From Victivallales bacterium (lineage in GTDB: Bacteria; Verrucomicrobiota; Lentisphaeria; Oligosphaerales; Oligosphaeraceae): 36,453 nt of DNA. The notes under the pieces are model-generated. The model saw nothing but the letters and a program-made list of their open reading frames with translations, ran no database searches and was not told where the DNA came from. A program made the position numbers and the translations under genes. Positions 16,575-25,787 of the stretch are shown here, one piece after another. The stretch lies in contig JAFRLP010000412.1 in assembly GCA_017431185.1 (NCBI GenBank), forward strand, positions 1 to 36,453, read 5' to 3'. The number at the start of each line of letters is the position of its first letter. Within the stretch, counting starts at the first letter, position 1.

Positions 16575-18125
16575 ATGAAATTGGATTTCGTCAAAAATAC
16601 GAAACGGAACGTACTGGCCTCCTTTGTCAACAAAGGAGTGTCGATGCTGTTTCCGTTTCTGCGGAAGACCCTGTTCATGTGGGTGCTCAGCCCGGGGTAC
16701 CTGGGGCTCAACGGGCTGCTCTACTCCATCCTGGGCATGCTGATGCTGGCGGAACTGGGCTTTGGCACCGCCATCACCTGCTATATGTTCAAGCCCGTGG
16801 CGGAGGACAACGAGGAGCTGCTCTGCGCCTACCTGAAGTTCTTCCGCACCGTGTATCGCATTGTCGGAAGCGCGATATTCGTGATGGGGCTGTGCCTGAT
16901 GCCCTTCCTGCGCCATCTGATCCACGGCGAGATTCCCGAGGGGCTGAACCTCCACCTGGTCTTCCTGATGCACCTGGTGAACACGGCGGCAAGTTATTTC
17001 CTCTTTGCCTACCGGGGCTCCATCCTAGGCGCGTACCACCGCAAGGACGTGCTCGACTATATACGCACGGGAGTCTCCGTGGTGGAGTTTGTCACCATCG
17101 CGCTGGTCCTTTATCTCACGCACAACTACTACATCTATGCGCTTCTGACCATCATGTTCACGATGCTGAGCAACATCCTGCTGGTCTATGCCACACGGCG
17201 CCTTTTCCCCCACATCGTCCCCCGAGGGACTTTGCCGAAGGAGGAGAAACGGCGCGTCTTGTCCGACGTCAAGGCGATTTTCATGCACAAGGTCGGCGCC
17301 GTGTTTCATCGGTCGTTCGACAACCTGGCCATCTCCGCGTTTCTGGGGCTGGTGGCGGTGGCCGCCTACAACAACTACCACAGCATCATTTTGGCGGTTG
17401 CGGGGATTCCCTCGGCCATCTGCTATTCGATGATGGCGGGATTCGGCAACAAGATCTACACAGAGAGCAAGGAGAGGAATTTCAGGCTTCTGATGCACGC
17501 CAACCGCCTGATCATCTGCATTGTCATCTGGTGCTCGGCGATGCTTCTGGCGCTTTATCAGCCGTTCATGGTCATCTGGACCCGGGGGCAGAGCGAGTTG
17601 TCGCGCCATTTCCTGACCCCCCTGCTCCTGGTCATCTGGTTCTACCAGATGCAGTCCAGGGAGACCCTGCGCATGTTCAAGAACGCGGCCGCGCTGTGGC
17701 AGCCCGACCGCTGGAAGCCAGTCGTGGCCAGCGTTGCCAACCTCTGCATGAACCTGCTGCTCATCAATCTGCTTCCTGAACCGTACAAACTGGATGGCGT
17801 GATTCTGGCGACGCTTGTCGCCGACGCCCTCATCCAGATGCCCTGGGAGTCATATGCGGTGTTCTCAAAGTTCTTCAACGGCAGCCAGGCCAGGCGATAC
17901 TGGGCTGTGCAGGCCGGCTATGCGATTCTGGCGGTGGCTGTCACCGTCCTTGCCTGCGGTGTGGTGTATGGCATACCCATGGACGGAGTGCCCGGCTTTG
18001 TCATCAAAGGATGCGCCGCGGCGGTTGCCGCCGCCGTTCCTCTGCTGGTCATCTTCCGCAGGGATGTGCTGCTGTTGTGGAAAACCATTCGGGGCGGCGC
18101 TCTCTCGACCGCTGAATTGTCATGA
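16575..18125 (+). CDS. Wzx-type polysaccharide flippase (MOP superfamily)
   Basis: The 516-residue protein has about 12-14 hydrophobic helices. It begins with a short basic cytoplasmic stretch (MKLDFVKNTKRNVLASFVNKG), the common start of MOP-family repeat-unit flippases. YLGLNGLLYSILGMLMLAELGFG near 38-60 matches the family's first hairpin. It should move undecaprenyl-linked repeat units across the inner membrane. Its stop overlaps the next start (ATGA at 18122). With the polymerase and co-polymerase genes beside it, this is a Wzx/Wzy-dependent pathway. Confidence 0.9.
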   Translation: MKLDFVKNTKRNVLASFVNKGVSMLFPFLRKTLFMWVLSPGYLGLNGLLYSILGMLMLAELGFGTAITCYMFKPVAEDNEELLCAYLKFFRTVYRIVGSAIFVMGLCLMPFLRHLIHGEIPEGLNLHLVFLMHLVNTAASYFLFAYRGSILGAYHRKDVLDYIRTGVSVVEFVTIALVLYLTHNYYIYALLTIMFTMLSNILLVYATRRLFPHIVPRGTLPKEEKRRVLSDVKAIFMHKVGAVFHRSFDNLAISAFLGLVAVAAYNNYHSIILAVAGIPSAICYSMMAGFGNKIYTESKERNFRLLMHANRLIICIVIWCSAMLLALYQPFMVIWTRGQSELSRHFLTPLLLVIWFYQMQSRETLRMFKNAAALWQPDRWKPVVASVANLCMNLLLINLLPEPYKLDGVILATLVADALIQMPWESYAVFSKFFNGSQARRYWAVQAGYAILAVAVTVLACGVVYGIPMDGVPGFVIKGCAAAVAAAVPLLVIFRRDVLLLWKTIRGGALSTAELS

Positions 18126-19030
18126 AGCATATGGACTCCCATACCCGGTTTGTCGAGCCCTCCGCCGGGCCAGGAACTGAAAGGCTCCTGGTCAGCATTC
18201 TGGTGCGCGCGCAAAACGACGAGTCGCTGCTCAGGCGTACTCTGGAGGGCATATTCGCGCAGCAGTCGGACGTCCCGTTCGAGGTCTTGCTCTGCGTGGA
18301 TGACTCCATTGACAGGACGCGGGAAGTCGCCGCCGAGTTCCCTGTCCGCTTCCTGGAGCGTCCCGCCGGAGCCTATAAGCCTGGACGGACACTGAACGCG
18401 ATGGTGCGGGCCGCAAAAGGGGACATCGTGGTGTTCAACAATTCGGACTCCGTGCCGCTCAACGACTCCTGGCTGGCCGAACTGCTCAAGCCCCTTCTGG
18501 CAACGCCGGAGCAGCCGATGTTCACCTTTGCCAACCAGGCTCCGCGCCAGGATGCCACCGCCCTGGTCAGAAAGGACTCGGAACGCGCCTTTGGGGACGG
18601 GCGGGTCCAGGCCACCTGGAACTTCTTCTTTTCACTGGCCAGTTCCGCCACGTGGCGGCGCCTGCTTCTGGAAACGCCCTTTGACGAGGGCATACAGTTC
18701 TCCGAGGACGTCGAGTGGGCCTGGCGCAATTCACGCCGTCCCGTCAATCCCGTGTCGATTGTCTATTGCCCGGCTGCCCTTGTCGAGCACTCGCACAACT
18801 ACACGCTGGCGCAGCTGGCGAGGCGATTCCGCGGCGAGGGCAGGGCGGACAGGGCGATTTTTGGTGAGCAGCCGTCGTTGTTTCGCGAGTTGGCCGGCGC
18901 CGGCAGGGAGACCCTGCGGGATTTCGCGTATCTGGCGGCGCGTCCTGGGGATTGGTGCGAGTTGCCGGTTGCGCCAGTCAGACGGCTTGTCCAGCGGCTG
19001 TCGCACTGGCGTGGCATGAGGGAGGGCTAG
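18122..19030 (+). CDS. Family 2 glycosyltransferase, atypical DxD
   Basis: This 302-residue GT-A enzyme starts with LLVSILVRAQNDESLLRRTL (about 22-41). It has the nucleotide-binding acidic region VDDSIDRT near 60 and the acceptor-side motif SEDVEWAWR near 195, as in rhamnosyltransferase-like GT2 members. Where most members have DxD, this protein reads VFNNSDSVP (near 101-109), so only one aspartate remains. Activity may still be possible. It is translationally coupled to the flippase gene. Confidence 0.85.
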   Translation: MKHMDSHTRFVEPSAGPGTERLLVSILVRAQNDESLLRRTLEGIFAQQSDVPFEVLLCVDDSIDRTREVAAEFPVRFLERPAGAYKPGRTLNAMVRAAKGDIVVFNNSDSVPLNDSWLAELLKPLLATPEQPMFTFANQAPRQDATALVRKDSERAFGDGRVQATWNFFFSLASSATWRRLLLETPFDEGIQFSEDVEWAWRNSRRPVNPVSIVYCPAALVEHSHNYTLAQLARRFRGEGRADRAIFGEQPSLFRELAGAGRETLRDFAYLAARPGDWCELPVAPVRRLVQRLSHWRGMREG

Positions 19031-19033
19031 GCG

Positions 19034-21115
19034 ATGAGAATCCTCGTTTTTCTGGAGGAGGCCAAAGTCCGCGGCGGCATCGAGGTCTTTGCGGAACGGC
19101 ATGTCGCCGAATTGCGCGAGGCGGGGCACCAGGTGCTCTGCCTGCGGAAACTCTCTTCCGATTTCGACGGCATCGCGGCGGAATGCGCCGAAATCATCGT
19201 GCATAAATGCAGCGATGTGAACGTTCTGGAGCGTTTTCCCGCTGACAGGACGACCTATTATGTTCATGACCACGAGCCAATCTGCCCGCGAGGCTACGCA
19301 TACACGCCCTGGAAGTGCAACTGCACGCGCCCGTCCGGTCTTTGGCCCTGTCTGCTTTGCGCACCCTTGCGCCGAAATGGCTGGGATGCGCTTCGGCGGG
19401 TCTTCGACCAGGCACGGCGCAAACGGGCCATGGCGAGATTCAAACGCCTGGTTGTCCTCTCCGAATTCATGAAGTCACGGCTTATCGCCAATGGGATGGA
19501 GGCCGGCAGGATTGAGGTCAGGCCGCCGAAAATCAATCCGGCGCCGTCTGCGCATTGCGCGCTTCCTGTCACCCCTGACCTGCTGTATGTCGGGCAGCTT
19601 TTGCGGGGCAAGGGAGTCCATCTGCTGCTTGAGTCCCTGGCCAGAATGGGGGGCGGGCGCACCCTTGACATTGTGGGAACCGGCAACATGGAGGGCGAAC
19701 TGAAGGCGTTGGCCGACCGGCTGGGAGTCGCCGGCCGGGTGCGCTTCCATGGCTTCCAGGCCAATCCGCAGGACTGGATGGCCGCCGCCAGCTGCGTGGT
19801 GGTGCCAAGTTTCTGGCAGGAGCCATACGGTCTGGTCGCCGCCGAGGCCGTGGCCCTGGGGAAAAAGGTGGTCGCCTTCGCGATTGGCGGCCTGCCGGAG
19901 GCATGCCAGGGCCGCGCCACCCTCGTCCCCGCAGGGGACGTGGATGGACTTGCCCGCGCCTTGAACTCGCCTGACCCGCCGGACACTCCGGTGAAGGTCT
20001 TTGTGTTCATTGACGCCCTGGGCTGGAAACAGGCGGAAAAATACGGCTTCGCCCGCAAGACCTTGCCGCATCGGCGCGGCATTGAGATGCAGTTCGGCTA
20101 CAGCAGCACCGCCATCCCGACAATCCTGTCCGGCAAACGGCCTGACGAGCATGGCCACCTGGCGTTCTATGACTGGTCCCCGAAGAAAAGCCCATTCCAT
20201 GCCATGGGAGCCCTGGCCCCGTTCCTGAAGCCAAGGAGTTTCTGGCGCCGCGGACGGGTGCGCAATGTGCTCTCCCGGCTCATCCGCAGACTCTATGGCT
20301 TCACAGGCTATTTCCAGCTCTATGCCATTCCTCTGGAAAGGCTTCCCAAACTGGACTACTGCGAGAAGCGTGACGTCTTCCTGGAGCATGGACTTGCGCC
20401 CGTCCGGAATCTCGCCGACGCCTGGACTGCCCAGGGAATGCGATGGCACATCTCCAATTGGCGGCTCCCCGAGACGGAGAATTTCCGGATGGCCGCCGCC
20501 TTGCTGGCGCAGGGGACCATCGACAGGGCCTTTGTCTATTCCGGAGCCTTTGACACCATGCAGCACGAATACGTGGGGCAGGACAGGGTGCTCGCCCCAA
20601 AGGTGGCCTGGTACGAGGAACAGGTCAATGCCCTGCGCAGCGCCCTGGACAAGGCGGGGCGCCCCTACGAATTGACGGTCATCTCCGACCATGGGATGAC
20701 CCCGCTGAAGGGGACTGTCGATGCACCGTCCGCCCTGGACGGGACTGGCCTGGCGTGGGGAGTGGACTACGCCAGCGTGATCGACTCCACAATGGCGCGT
20801 CTCTGGTGGCTCAAGGATGGCGCGAAGGAGAAGGTCCAGGCCGCCTTTGAGCGTTTTCCGGGCCATTGGCTCTCAAAGGAGGAAATGGCCTATCACGGCA
20901 TTTGGCGGGAGGATGGACGGTTTGGCGACTCCATCTTCCTCGCCGACACCGGCGTGCAGTTCTGCCCCAGCGACATGGGCGTGAAACCCTTGAACGGAAT
21001 GCACGGCTTTGACCCGACGGACGAGGACTCCCTCGCCTGCTGGCTTTCGACCGCCCCCGTTCCGCCTGGCGTGACGAGGGTCTGCGATTACTTTGCGGAA
21101 ATGACTGCGGAATAG
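19034..21115 (+). CDS. Fusion of a GT4 glycosyltransferase and an alkaline-phosphatase-fold phosphodiesterase-like domain
   Basis: Residues 1 to about 315 are a family 4 glycosyltransferase (E263 and E271 in EPYGLVAAE). Its N-domain holds a cysteine cluster (C85, C95, C97, C106, C109) that may bind metal. After a proline-rich linker (about 312-319), residues 320-693 look like the alkaline phosphatase/nucleotide pyrophosphatase superfamily. Metal ligand D327 is in VFIDALGW, the nucleophile region GYSSTAIPT is at 355-363, then PDEHGH. SDHGMT carries D552 and H553, and H657 lies in MHGF. No signal peptide or transmembrane helix is seen, so the second domain would act in the cytoplasm. It may add, remove or trim a phospho-substituent on the glycan intermediate. 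That role is inference. The gene follows the GT2 gene by three bases. Confidence 0.8.
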   Translation: MRILVFLEEAKVRGGIEVFAERHVAELREAGHQVLCLRKLSSDFDGIAAECAEIIVHKCSDVNVLERFPADRTTYYVHDHEPICPRGYAYTPWKCNCTRPSGLWPCLLCAPLRRNGWDALRRVFDQARRKRAMARFKRLVVLSEFMKSRLIANGMEAGRIEVRPPKINPAPSAHCALPVTPDLLYVGQLLRGKGVHLLLESLARMGGGRTLDIVGTGNMEGELKALADRLGVAGRVRFHGFQANPQDWMAAASCVVVPSFWQEPYGLVAAEAVALGKKVVAFAIGGLPEACQGRATLVPAGDVDGLARALNSPDPPDTPVKVFVFIDALGWKQAEKYGFARKTLPHRRGIEMQFGYSSTAIPTILSGKRPDEHGHLAFYDWSPKKSPFHAMGALAPFLKPRSFWRRGRVRNVLSRLIRRLYGFTGYFQLYAIPLERLPKLDYCEKRDVFLEHGLAPVRNLADAWTAQGMRWHISNWRLPETENFRMAAALLAQGTIDRAFVYSGAFDTMQHEYVGQDRVLAPKVAWYEEQVNALRSALDKAGRPYELTVISDHGMTPLKGTVDAPSALDGTGLAWGVDYASVIDSTMARLWWLKDGAKEKVQAAFERFPGHWLSKEEMAYHGIWREDGRFGDSIFLADTGVQFCPSDMGVKPLNGMHGFDPTDEDSLACWLSTAPVPPGVTRVCDYFAEMTAE

Positions 21116-21164
21116 GGACTTCGGCAGGGAAAATACGAAAAATGCGACATCAGGATAGTGGAAC

Positions 21165-21893
21165 ATGGAAAGGAAAGGCAAAGACCCGAATGACGCCGAC
21201 CTGGAGAAGCTGCTCAAGGAAATCTCCTACCGTGCCCAGGGCAATTCGAGGAGCAGCCTCAAGATTGCCGCCTGGAAATTCACGGTGCGCTGCACCTATT
21301 TCGTCAAGCGACTGATGGACATCGTGGTCAGCGCGGTTGGGCTGCTGATTCTCCTGCCCCTCTTCCTGGTGATTGCCGTCGCGGTGAAGCTGAGCAGCCC
21401 CGGCCCGGCCATCTTCACGCAAATCCGCGTGGGACGCAGGGGCAGGCATTTCCATATCTACAAATTCCGCACCATGCGGGCGGACGCCGAGCGGCTCAAG
21501 GAGGATTTGGCCACCAAGAACGAGTCGGAGGATGGAGTTACCTTCAAGATGCACAACGACCCGCGCATCACGGCTGTCGGGGGAATTCTCAGAAAGACCA
21601 GCATGGACGAACTGCCCCAGTTGTGGAACGTGTTCATCGGCGACATGAGCCTGGTGGGCCCGCGTCCGCCCCTGCCGAGCGAGGTCCGGGAATACACGCT
21701 GGAAGACCGCAAGAGGCTCAATGTGGTTCCCGGGCTCACCTGCCTGTGGCAAATCAAGGGCAGGAGCGACATCCCGTTCCACGAACAGGTGCGGCTGGAC
21801 AAGGAGTACATCCGGTCATCGGGCATTTGGAATGACATCGTGATCCTTTGCAAGACGATACCGGCCATTATCAGCGGAAGAGGTGCCTACTGA
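21165..21893 (+). CDS. Undecaprenyl-phosphate sugar-1-phosphate transferase (initiating enzyme)
   Basis: This 242-residue bacterial sugar transferase (WbaP/ExoY C-terminal type) starts the repeat unit by linking a sugar phosphate to undecaprenyl phosphate. One re-entrant hydrophobic helix lies at about 50-74 (LMDIVVSAVGLLILLPLF). It is followed by the family hallmarks GRRGRHFHIYKFRTM, SMDELPQLWNVFIGDMSLVG, PRP, and PGLTCLWQIKGRS. It lacks the N-terminal four-helix part of full-length WbaP. The first 40 residues are polar. Its stop overlaps the next start (TGATG). Confidence 0.95.
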   Translation: MERKGKDPNDADLEKLLKEISYRAQGNSRSSLKIAAWKFTVRCTYFVKRLMDIVVSAVGLLILLPLFLVIAVAVKLSSPGPAIFTQIRVGRRGRHFHIYKFRTMRADAERLKEDLATKNESEDGVTFKMHNDPRITAVGGILRKTSMDELPQLWNVFIGDMSLVGPRPPLPSEVREYTLEDRKRLNVVPGLTCLWQIKGRSDIPFHEQVRLDKEYIRSSGIWNDIVILCKTIPAIISGRGAY

Positions 21894-22663
21894 TGAAAGG
21901 CGTGATTATTGTTCCTTCCACGGAGACGACGGACTGGGTGCCGAAGGCCATGCCGGGCATCAGCCCGATGGAGCTGCCCATCGCCGGCAAGCGGTACATC
22001 GACTATGCCATCGAGTATGCGGAGAAGAAGGGCTACGAGATGGTCGAGGTGCTTGACTGGTGCTTTTCTGAGAGGCTGGCCGCCGAGTTTGAGGATTTGG
22101 CGGGGAGCAGCATTCCCGTCTTTTACCAGAAAGGTGTCGGTGAGAGGCCCAGGACGGTGGACGACCTCGCCAGGCAGTCCAGCCCGCTCACCCAGGACCT
22201 GGGCGAGAACATCACCGTCAGCTGGGGCCTGGAACTGGCAAATCTGCACATTCGAAGCATCACGGACTGGTATCGGGCGAACATGGCGATTCTGTACATG
22301 GCCGAAAAGAACGGAAGCCTTCTGACACTGCCTGGATATTCGGACGAGGGCGGAATCTACCGCGGCTCCAATGTCGTCATTGAACAGGGCTGCGAATTGA
22401 AACGCCCTGTCCTGCTCCAGGACAACGTCTGGTGCGCAAAGAACACGCTGCTTGACGGATTCTGCATCGTCGGAAGAGAATCCTTCATCAGCGAGTCCGT
22501 CCGGCTGAAAAGGGCGGTCATCGGCGATGACACCTTCATCGGCTTTGGCCTTGACCTGGTGGACAAGATGGTCTTTGGCAAACGGGTCATTGACGTCAGG
22601 ACGGAAACCTGGGTGGATATCGACGAACCCGGTGTGGTGCGAAAACTCCACCACGAGTTCTAG
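21893..22663 (+). CDS. Nucleotidyltransferase/left-handed beta-helix-like protein
   Basis: The ATG at 21893 (MKGVIIVPSTETTDW) overlaps the stop of the sugar transferase and is preferred over an upstream in-frame ATG. The 256-residue product begins like a sugar-nucleotide pyrophosphorylase (GVIIVPS, then LPIAGKRYIDYAIEYAEKKG near 30-49). It ends in hexapeptide-like turns (about 160-225: GSNVVIEQGCELKRPVLL, NTLLDGFCIVG, RLKRAVIGDDTFIG). The classic GGxGTRL loop is missing, so catalysis is doubtful. It may be a GlmU-like activator of a sugar or a regulatory relative. Confidence 0.65.
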   Translation: MKGVIIVPSTETTDWVPKAMPGISPMELPIAGKRYIDYAIEYAEKKGYEMVEVLDWCFSERLAAEFEDLAGSSIPVFYQKGVGERPRTVDDLARQSSPLTQDLGENITVSWGLELANLHIRSITDWYRANMAILYMAEKNGSLLTLPGYSDEGGIYRGSNVVIEQGCELKRPVLLQDNVWCAKNTLLDGFCIVGRESFISESVRLKRAVIGDDTFIGFGLDLVDKMVFGKRVIDVRTETWVDIDEPGVVRKLHHEF

Positions 22664-22683
22664 CCGTCAGGGAGGGGATTCCG

Positions 22684-23622
22684 ATGGGACTGCACGCATA
22701 CCATTCGCCAAAGGCGGACAGAATTGTCCACGAGGCACTCCTGGACATTGGCGCCGAAATCGAGTCCCTGGCCATGCCCCGGCTGAAGGGCGTTGTCCTG
22801 GGCGGAGGCTATGGCCGCGGCGAAGGCGGAGTCGTGGAGGAGGATGACGGCAGTGTGCATCTCTACAATGATTTGGACTTCTACGTGGTCGCCGACCCCG
22901 AGTCCACCTCCGCCGACATCGCCCGAATCGCCGAGGCACTGGAACCCATATCGCGGAAATGGACGCGGACGCTTGGCGTTGACGTGGACTTCAGCCCCGC
23001 GAAGCCTCTGTGGCGGCTGCGGAGAGACCAGGGGCGGCTGATGGTCCAGGAACTGCTCCACGGCTATTTTGACGTGGCTGGCGCGAAGGGCGAGGAGCTG
23101 TTCCGCGACGTGAGGCGACTGCGCCCCGATGAATTGCCGTGGCCGGAGGCTGCGCGTCTGCTGGTCAACCGGGGGGCCGGCTGGCTGCTGGCGGGCGAGC
23201 CGGGGCGCGACGGGGGATTCGTCGCCAGGAACCTCAACAAGTGCATTTTGGGGGCTGGGGATGCGCTGCTTATCGCCAGGGGCGAGTATCGATGGAAGGC
23301 GGAAGAGCGGGCCGCCGTCCTGGGCGATGCGCTTTATGCAAAGGCCCTGGAGTGGAAATTCCGCCCGCAGAAGTCCGCTGTCTGCGACCGTGAAACCGCC
23401 AGGACCGTGTGGCTGGACGCCGTGCGGGAGATTCATCGAAAACCTGCTTCCAGAACGCTCTATCAGGCTGTGCGCTGGCTTGTCAGACGTCGTTCTCTTG
23501 GGGACATTCGCACGCTTGGTTTTCTTCCTGAAGTGCGGATTCTGCTGGTGATGGAGAGGGTGGTGAAGGCAAACCACTCCTTCTCTCCCTCACTGAAAAA
23601 AGACTGGCTGACCTTCAACTGA
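22684..23622 (+). CDS. Nucleotidyltransferase-fold protein, unknown function
   Basis: The 312-residue protein has the three elements of a minimal nucleotidyltransferase: GGGYGRGEGG near 40-49, NDLDFYVV near 62-69 (the DxD) and VDVDFSP near 101-107 (third aspartate). Such domains transfer a nucleotide, or in some cases phosphate-linked groups, to small molecules or proteins. The rest is helical and basic, with no membrane segment. It lies in the exopolysaccharide operon, 20 bases after the beta-helix protein gene. Its substrate is not known. Confidence 0.65.
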   Translation: MGLHAYHSPKADRIVHEALLDIGAEIESLAMPRLKGVVLGGGYGRGEGGVVEEDDGSVHLYNDLDFYVVADPESTSADIARIAEALEPISRKWTRTLGVDVDFSPAKPLWRLRRDQGRLMVQELLHGYFDVAGAKGEELFRDVRRLRPDELPWPEAARLLVNRGAGWLLAGEPGRDGGFVARNLNKCILGAGDALLIARGEYRWKAEERAAVLGDALYAKALEWKFRPQKSAVCDRETARTVWLDAVREIHRKPASRTLYQAVRWLVRRRSLGDIRTLGFLPEVRILLVMERVVKANHSFSPSLKKDWLTFN

Positions 23623-23652
23623 CCATTTCAAAGCATCGTCTGCCAAACGGAA

Positions 23653-24723
23653 ATGATTCCTTTCTTTTCCATAATCGTTCCTTGCTGTGACGTCGAGCCT
23701 TATGTGCGCGAATGCCTGGACTCCGTGCTGAACCAGTCCTTCGGCAATTGGGAGTGTCTTCTTGGAGTCGAGACCTCAAAGGACAAAACGGAGGAAATCG
23801 TTCGCGAATATGCGGCGAAGGACACCCGCTTCAAGGTCTTTACGGGGCCGCGCAGCGGCTCCTGCTCCGCCTCCCGAAACACCGGCATCGACATGGCCAC
23901 TGGAGAGTATGTCATCTTTCTGGACGGGGATGACACCATCACCGAGGACTCCCTGCGTAAACTGCACGACAGGATTGCCGAGCGTCCAGGGGCCGACCTC
24001 TATCCATGCGCCATGATTGTCCATAATGAAGTGACTGGACAGAATGAGCCGACGCGCGACAATTATCCGCCAGACTTCTGCGGGGAATTGACGGGGAAGG
24101 AGGCGACGCTCATGGTTTATCTGCGGCAGCGGGCGCCTTGCCCGATGCTGCAATTGTCCGTGTTCAGAAGGGAGTACCTCGTCGCCGAGAATCTCAAGTG
24201 CCTTCATGGGCGCAGACGGCAGGACAGCGAGTTCGCGCCGCGCGCGCTGTACCTTGCCAGGCGTGTCATCCCCATCCATGAACCGTTCTACATCTATCGG
24301 ATCAGGACAAATTCCGTCTCGACGCTGGCAAAGGACACAGGTTACTTCCTGAAGGACTACGCCGCCATTCTGAAGTCGCTTCTGGCCTTCCATGCCAAAG
24401 TATCCCGCGAGGAGGGCTTCGACCACAGGATCTCATCCCTGTGGGCCAAGCACTGGCTCATGTGGATTTACTACTACTGGTTCGCCTCGAGGACCATCAG
24501 GGGCACTCCGCGTCAGTACAGACGGGAAACGCTCTCAAGCCTGTTCGCCGACGGTTTCGGCGACTTCGATGCGCTGGTCCGCGCCTCCACAAAGTCACGC
24601 CGCATCGCATCCTGTTTCGTGAAGCTGTTTGTTCGCCACCCTTCGCTGGCTTGGTTTGCGGACGCGTTTTTCCTTTGCGTCTATAATCCGCTTGTGAAAC
24701 TGAGGGATTGGCTGAAGGCCTGA
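23653..24723 (+). CDS. Family 2 glycosyltransferase
   Basis: This 356-residue GT-A glycosyltransferase opens with FFSIIVPCCDVEPYVRECL and carries the metal-binding FLDGDDT near 95. The acceptor-side region includes RRRQDSEFAPRALY near 194-207. It is the last plus-strand gene of the exopolysaccharide operon, 30 bases after the preceding stop. It converges with the Stealth gene, whose stop is only 14 bases away. No terminator hairpin fits between them. Confidence 0.9.
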   Translation: MIPFFSIIVPCCDVEPYVRECLDSVLNQSFGNWECLLGVETSKDKTEEIVREYAAKDTRFKVFTGPRSGSCSASRNTGIDMATGEYVIFLDGDDTITEDSLRKLHDRIAERPGADLYPCAMIVHNEVTGQNEPTRDNYPPDFCGELTGKEATLMVYLRQRAPCPMLQLSVFRREYLVAENLKCLHGRRRQDSEFAPRALYLARRVIPIHEPFYIYRIRTNSVSTLAKDTGYFLKDYAAILKSLLAFHAKVSREEGFDHRISSLWAKHWLMWIYYYWFASRTIRGTPRQYRRETLSSLFADGFGDFDALVRASTKSRRIASCFVKLFVRHPSLAWFADAFFLCVYNPLVKLRDWLKA

Positions 24724-24737
24724 AGGGCTCTTCCCTG

Positions 24738-25787
24738 TCATTTCTCAAAAGCCGACTTGTCGGGAAGCAGTTCACCAAATGCCTTGGCCAGTTCTTCAAA
24801 GCAGTGTCCGGGGTCGGCGTTGCTTCCCTTGTCGTTCAGGCAGACTTGGGGATACGACTGTCGTTTGATGGTTTCGCAGGCATAGGACAGACTTTCATCG
24901 GTCAAGGTGATGAACTCGCCCCTGCGTTTTTCATGCGCGGGAAAGAAGTTCCCCGAAACCATGTTCCAGGCGCAGGCCAGCCAGTGGTTGACGCAGGCGT
25001 CGGTGCGGAACCGGCTGCCGGAGGTCCTTTCCAGGACTTGGGGCTGCGCCCGCCATATCGTCTCCAGCGTGGATTTGAGATGCGGCTGCGCCAAATGCCC
25101 GAAAGTCCGCGTGAGCACGAGCCGGTTGACGGCAAACGAGGCGAGGTTCTTCGCGGCGCGCCCCAAGCCCAGGGCGCGCACGTCAATGAACTTCCAGATG
25201 TTTCGCCACACCAGCCGCTCCACGTCCAGGCTCAATTTCAGTACGCCGCTGTTGTTGAGGGCCATGCGGCTTGTGTTGCTGCTCCCAAGCCAGCGGGGTA
25301 TGCCAAGATCGCAGGCCAGGACGGGCAGCCCCTTCCTGAAGAAGAAGTCGGGGGAGATGGTGCGCAAGAGGAAGATATCGTCGTTGAACAGCACAAACCG
25401 CTCGGAAAGGTCGGGAATGCGGTGTAAATTGAGTTCAATGGTATTGGAGTGGAAGGTGGGAAGGTGGGCGGCTGGAATGTAGTCCGTGTGATTGACCAGC
25501 CGTAGTTTGGGATGGCTCTCGTTGAGCCAGTCCGGTTTCTGCCCGCAGGTCACGAAGAAGACGCGGTTGACCCAGGGCGCGAAGCGCTCCACCGCACGAA
25601 ACCAGTATTGCAGCAGGCCATAGTCGCGGTAGCGGCAATCGGCATTGGCGTCAACGTCGCCCTGTGCCATCTTCTCCCCTGACTTCTCGTGCTTGCGCTT
25701 TTGCTCAAGCCATTTCGGGTCGCTCCCGTCCACCCATGGCAGCACAAAGTCAATCCTGTCCATATTTGTGCAGGCGTCGTCTTTCAT
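24738..25787 (-). CDS. Stealth-type capsular polysaccharide phosphotransferase
   Basis: Stealth proteins are D-hexose-1-phosphoryltransferases that build phosphodiester-linked capsule polymers. This 349-residue protein has conserved region 1 (IDFVLPWVDGSDPKW near the start) and region 2 (RYRDYGLLQYWFRAVERFAP, then VFFVTCGQKPDWL, and FVLFNDDIFL). Regions 3 and 4 follow in about 200-330. The ATG at 25787 overlaps the preceding stop (ATGA) and is preferred to an upstream frame start. It is co-transcribed with the GT8-like gene. Stealth enzymes are known from capsule synthesis in pathogens and commensals, where the product helps hide the cell surface. Confidence 0.9.
   Translation of the reverse strand: MKDDACTNMDRIDFVLPWVDGSDPKWLEQKRKHEKSGEKMAQGDVDANADCRYRDYGLLQYWFRAVERFAPWVNRVFFVTCGQKPDWLNESHPKLRLVNHTDYIPAAHLPTFHSNTIELNLHRIPDLSERFVLFNDDIFLLRTISPDFFFRKGLPVLACDLGIPRWLGSSNTSRMALNNSGVLKLSLDVERLVWRNIWKFIDVRALGLGRAAKNLASFAVNRLVLTRTFGHLAQPHLKSTLETIWRAQPQVLERTSGSRFRTDACVNHWLACAWNMVSGNFFPAHEKRRGEFITLTDESLSYACETIKRQSYPQVCLNDKGSNADPGHCFEELAKAFGELLPDKSAFEK

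Noticed and set aside
19475..20866. 463-codon minus-strand open frame
   Set aside because: Antisense to the GT4-phosphodiesterase fusion, which has complete motifs in one frame.
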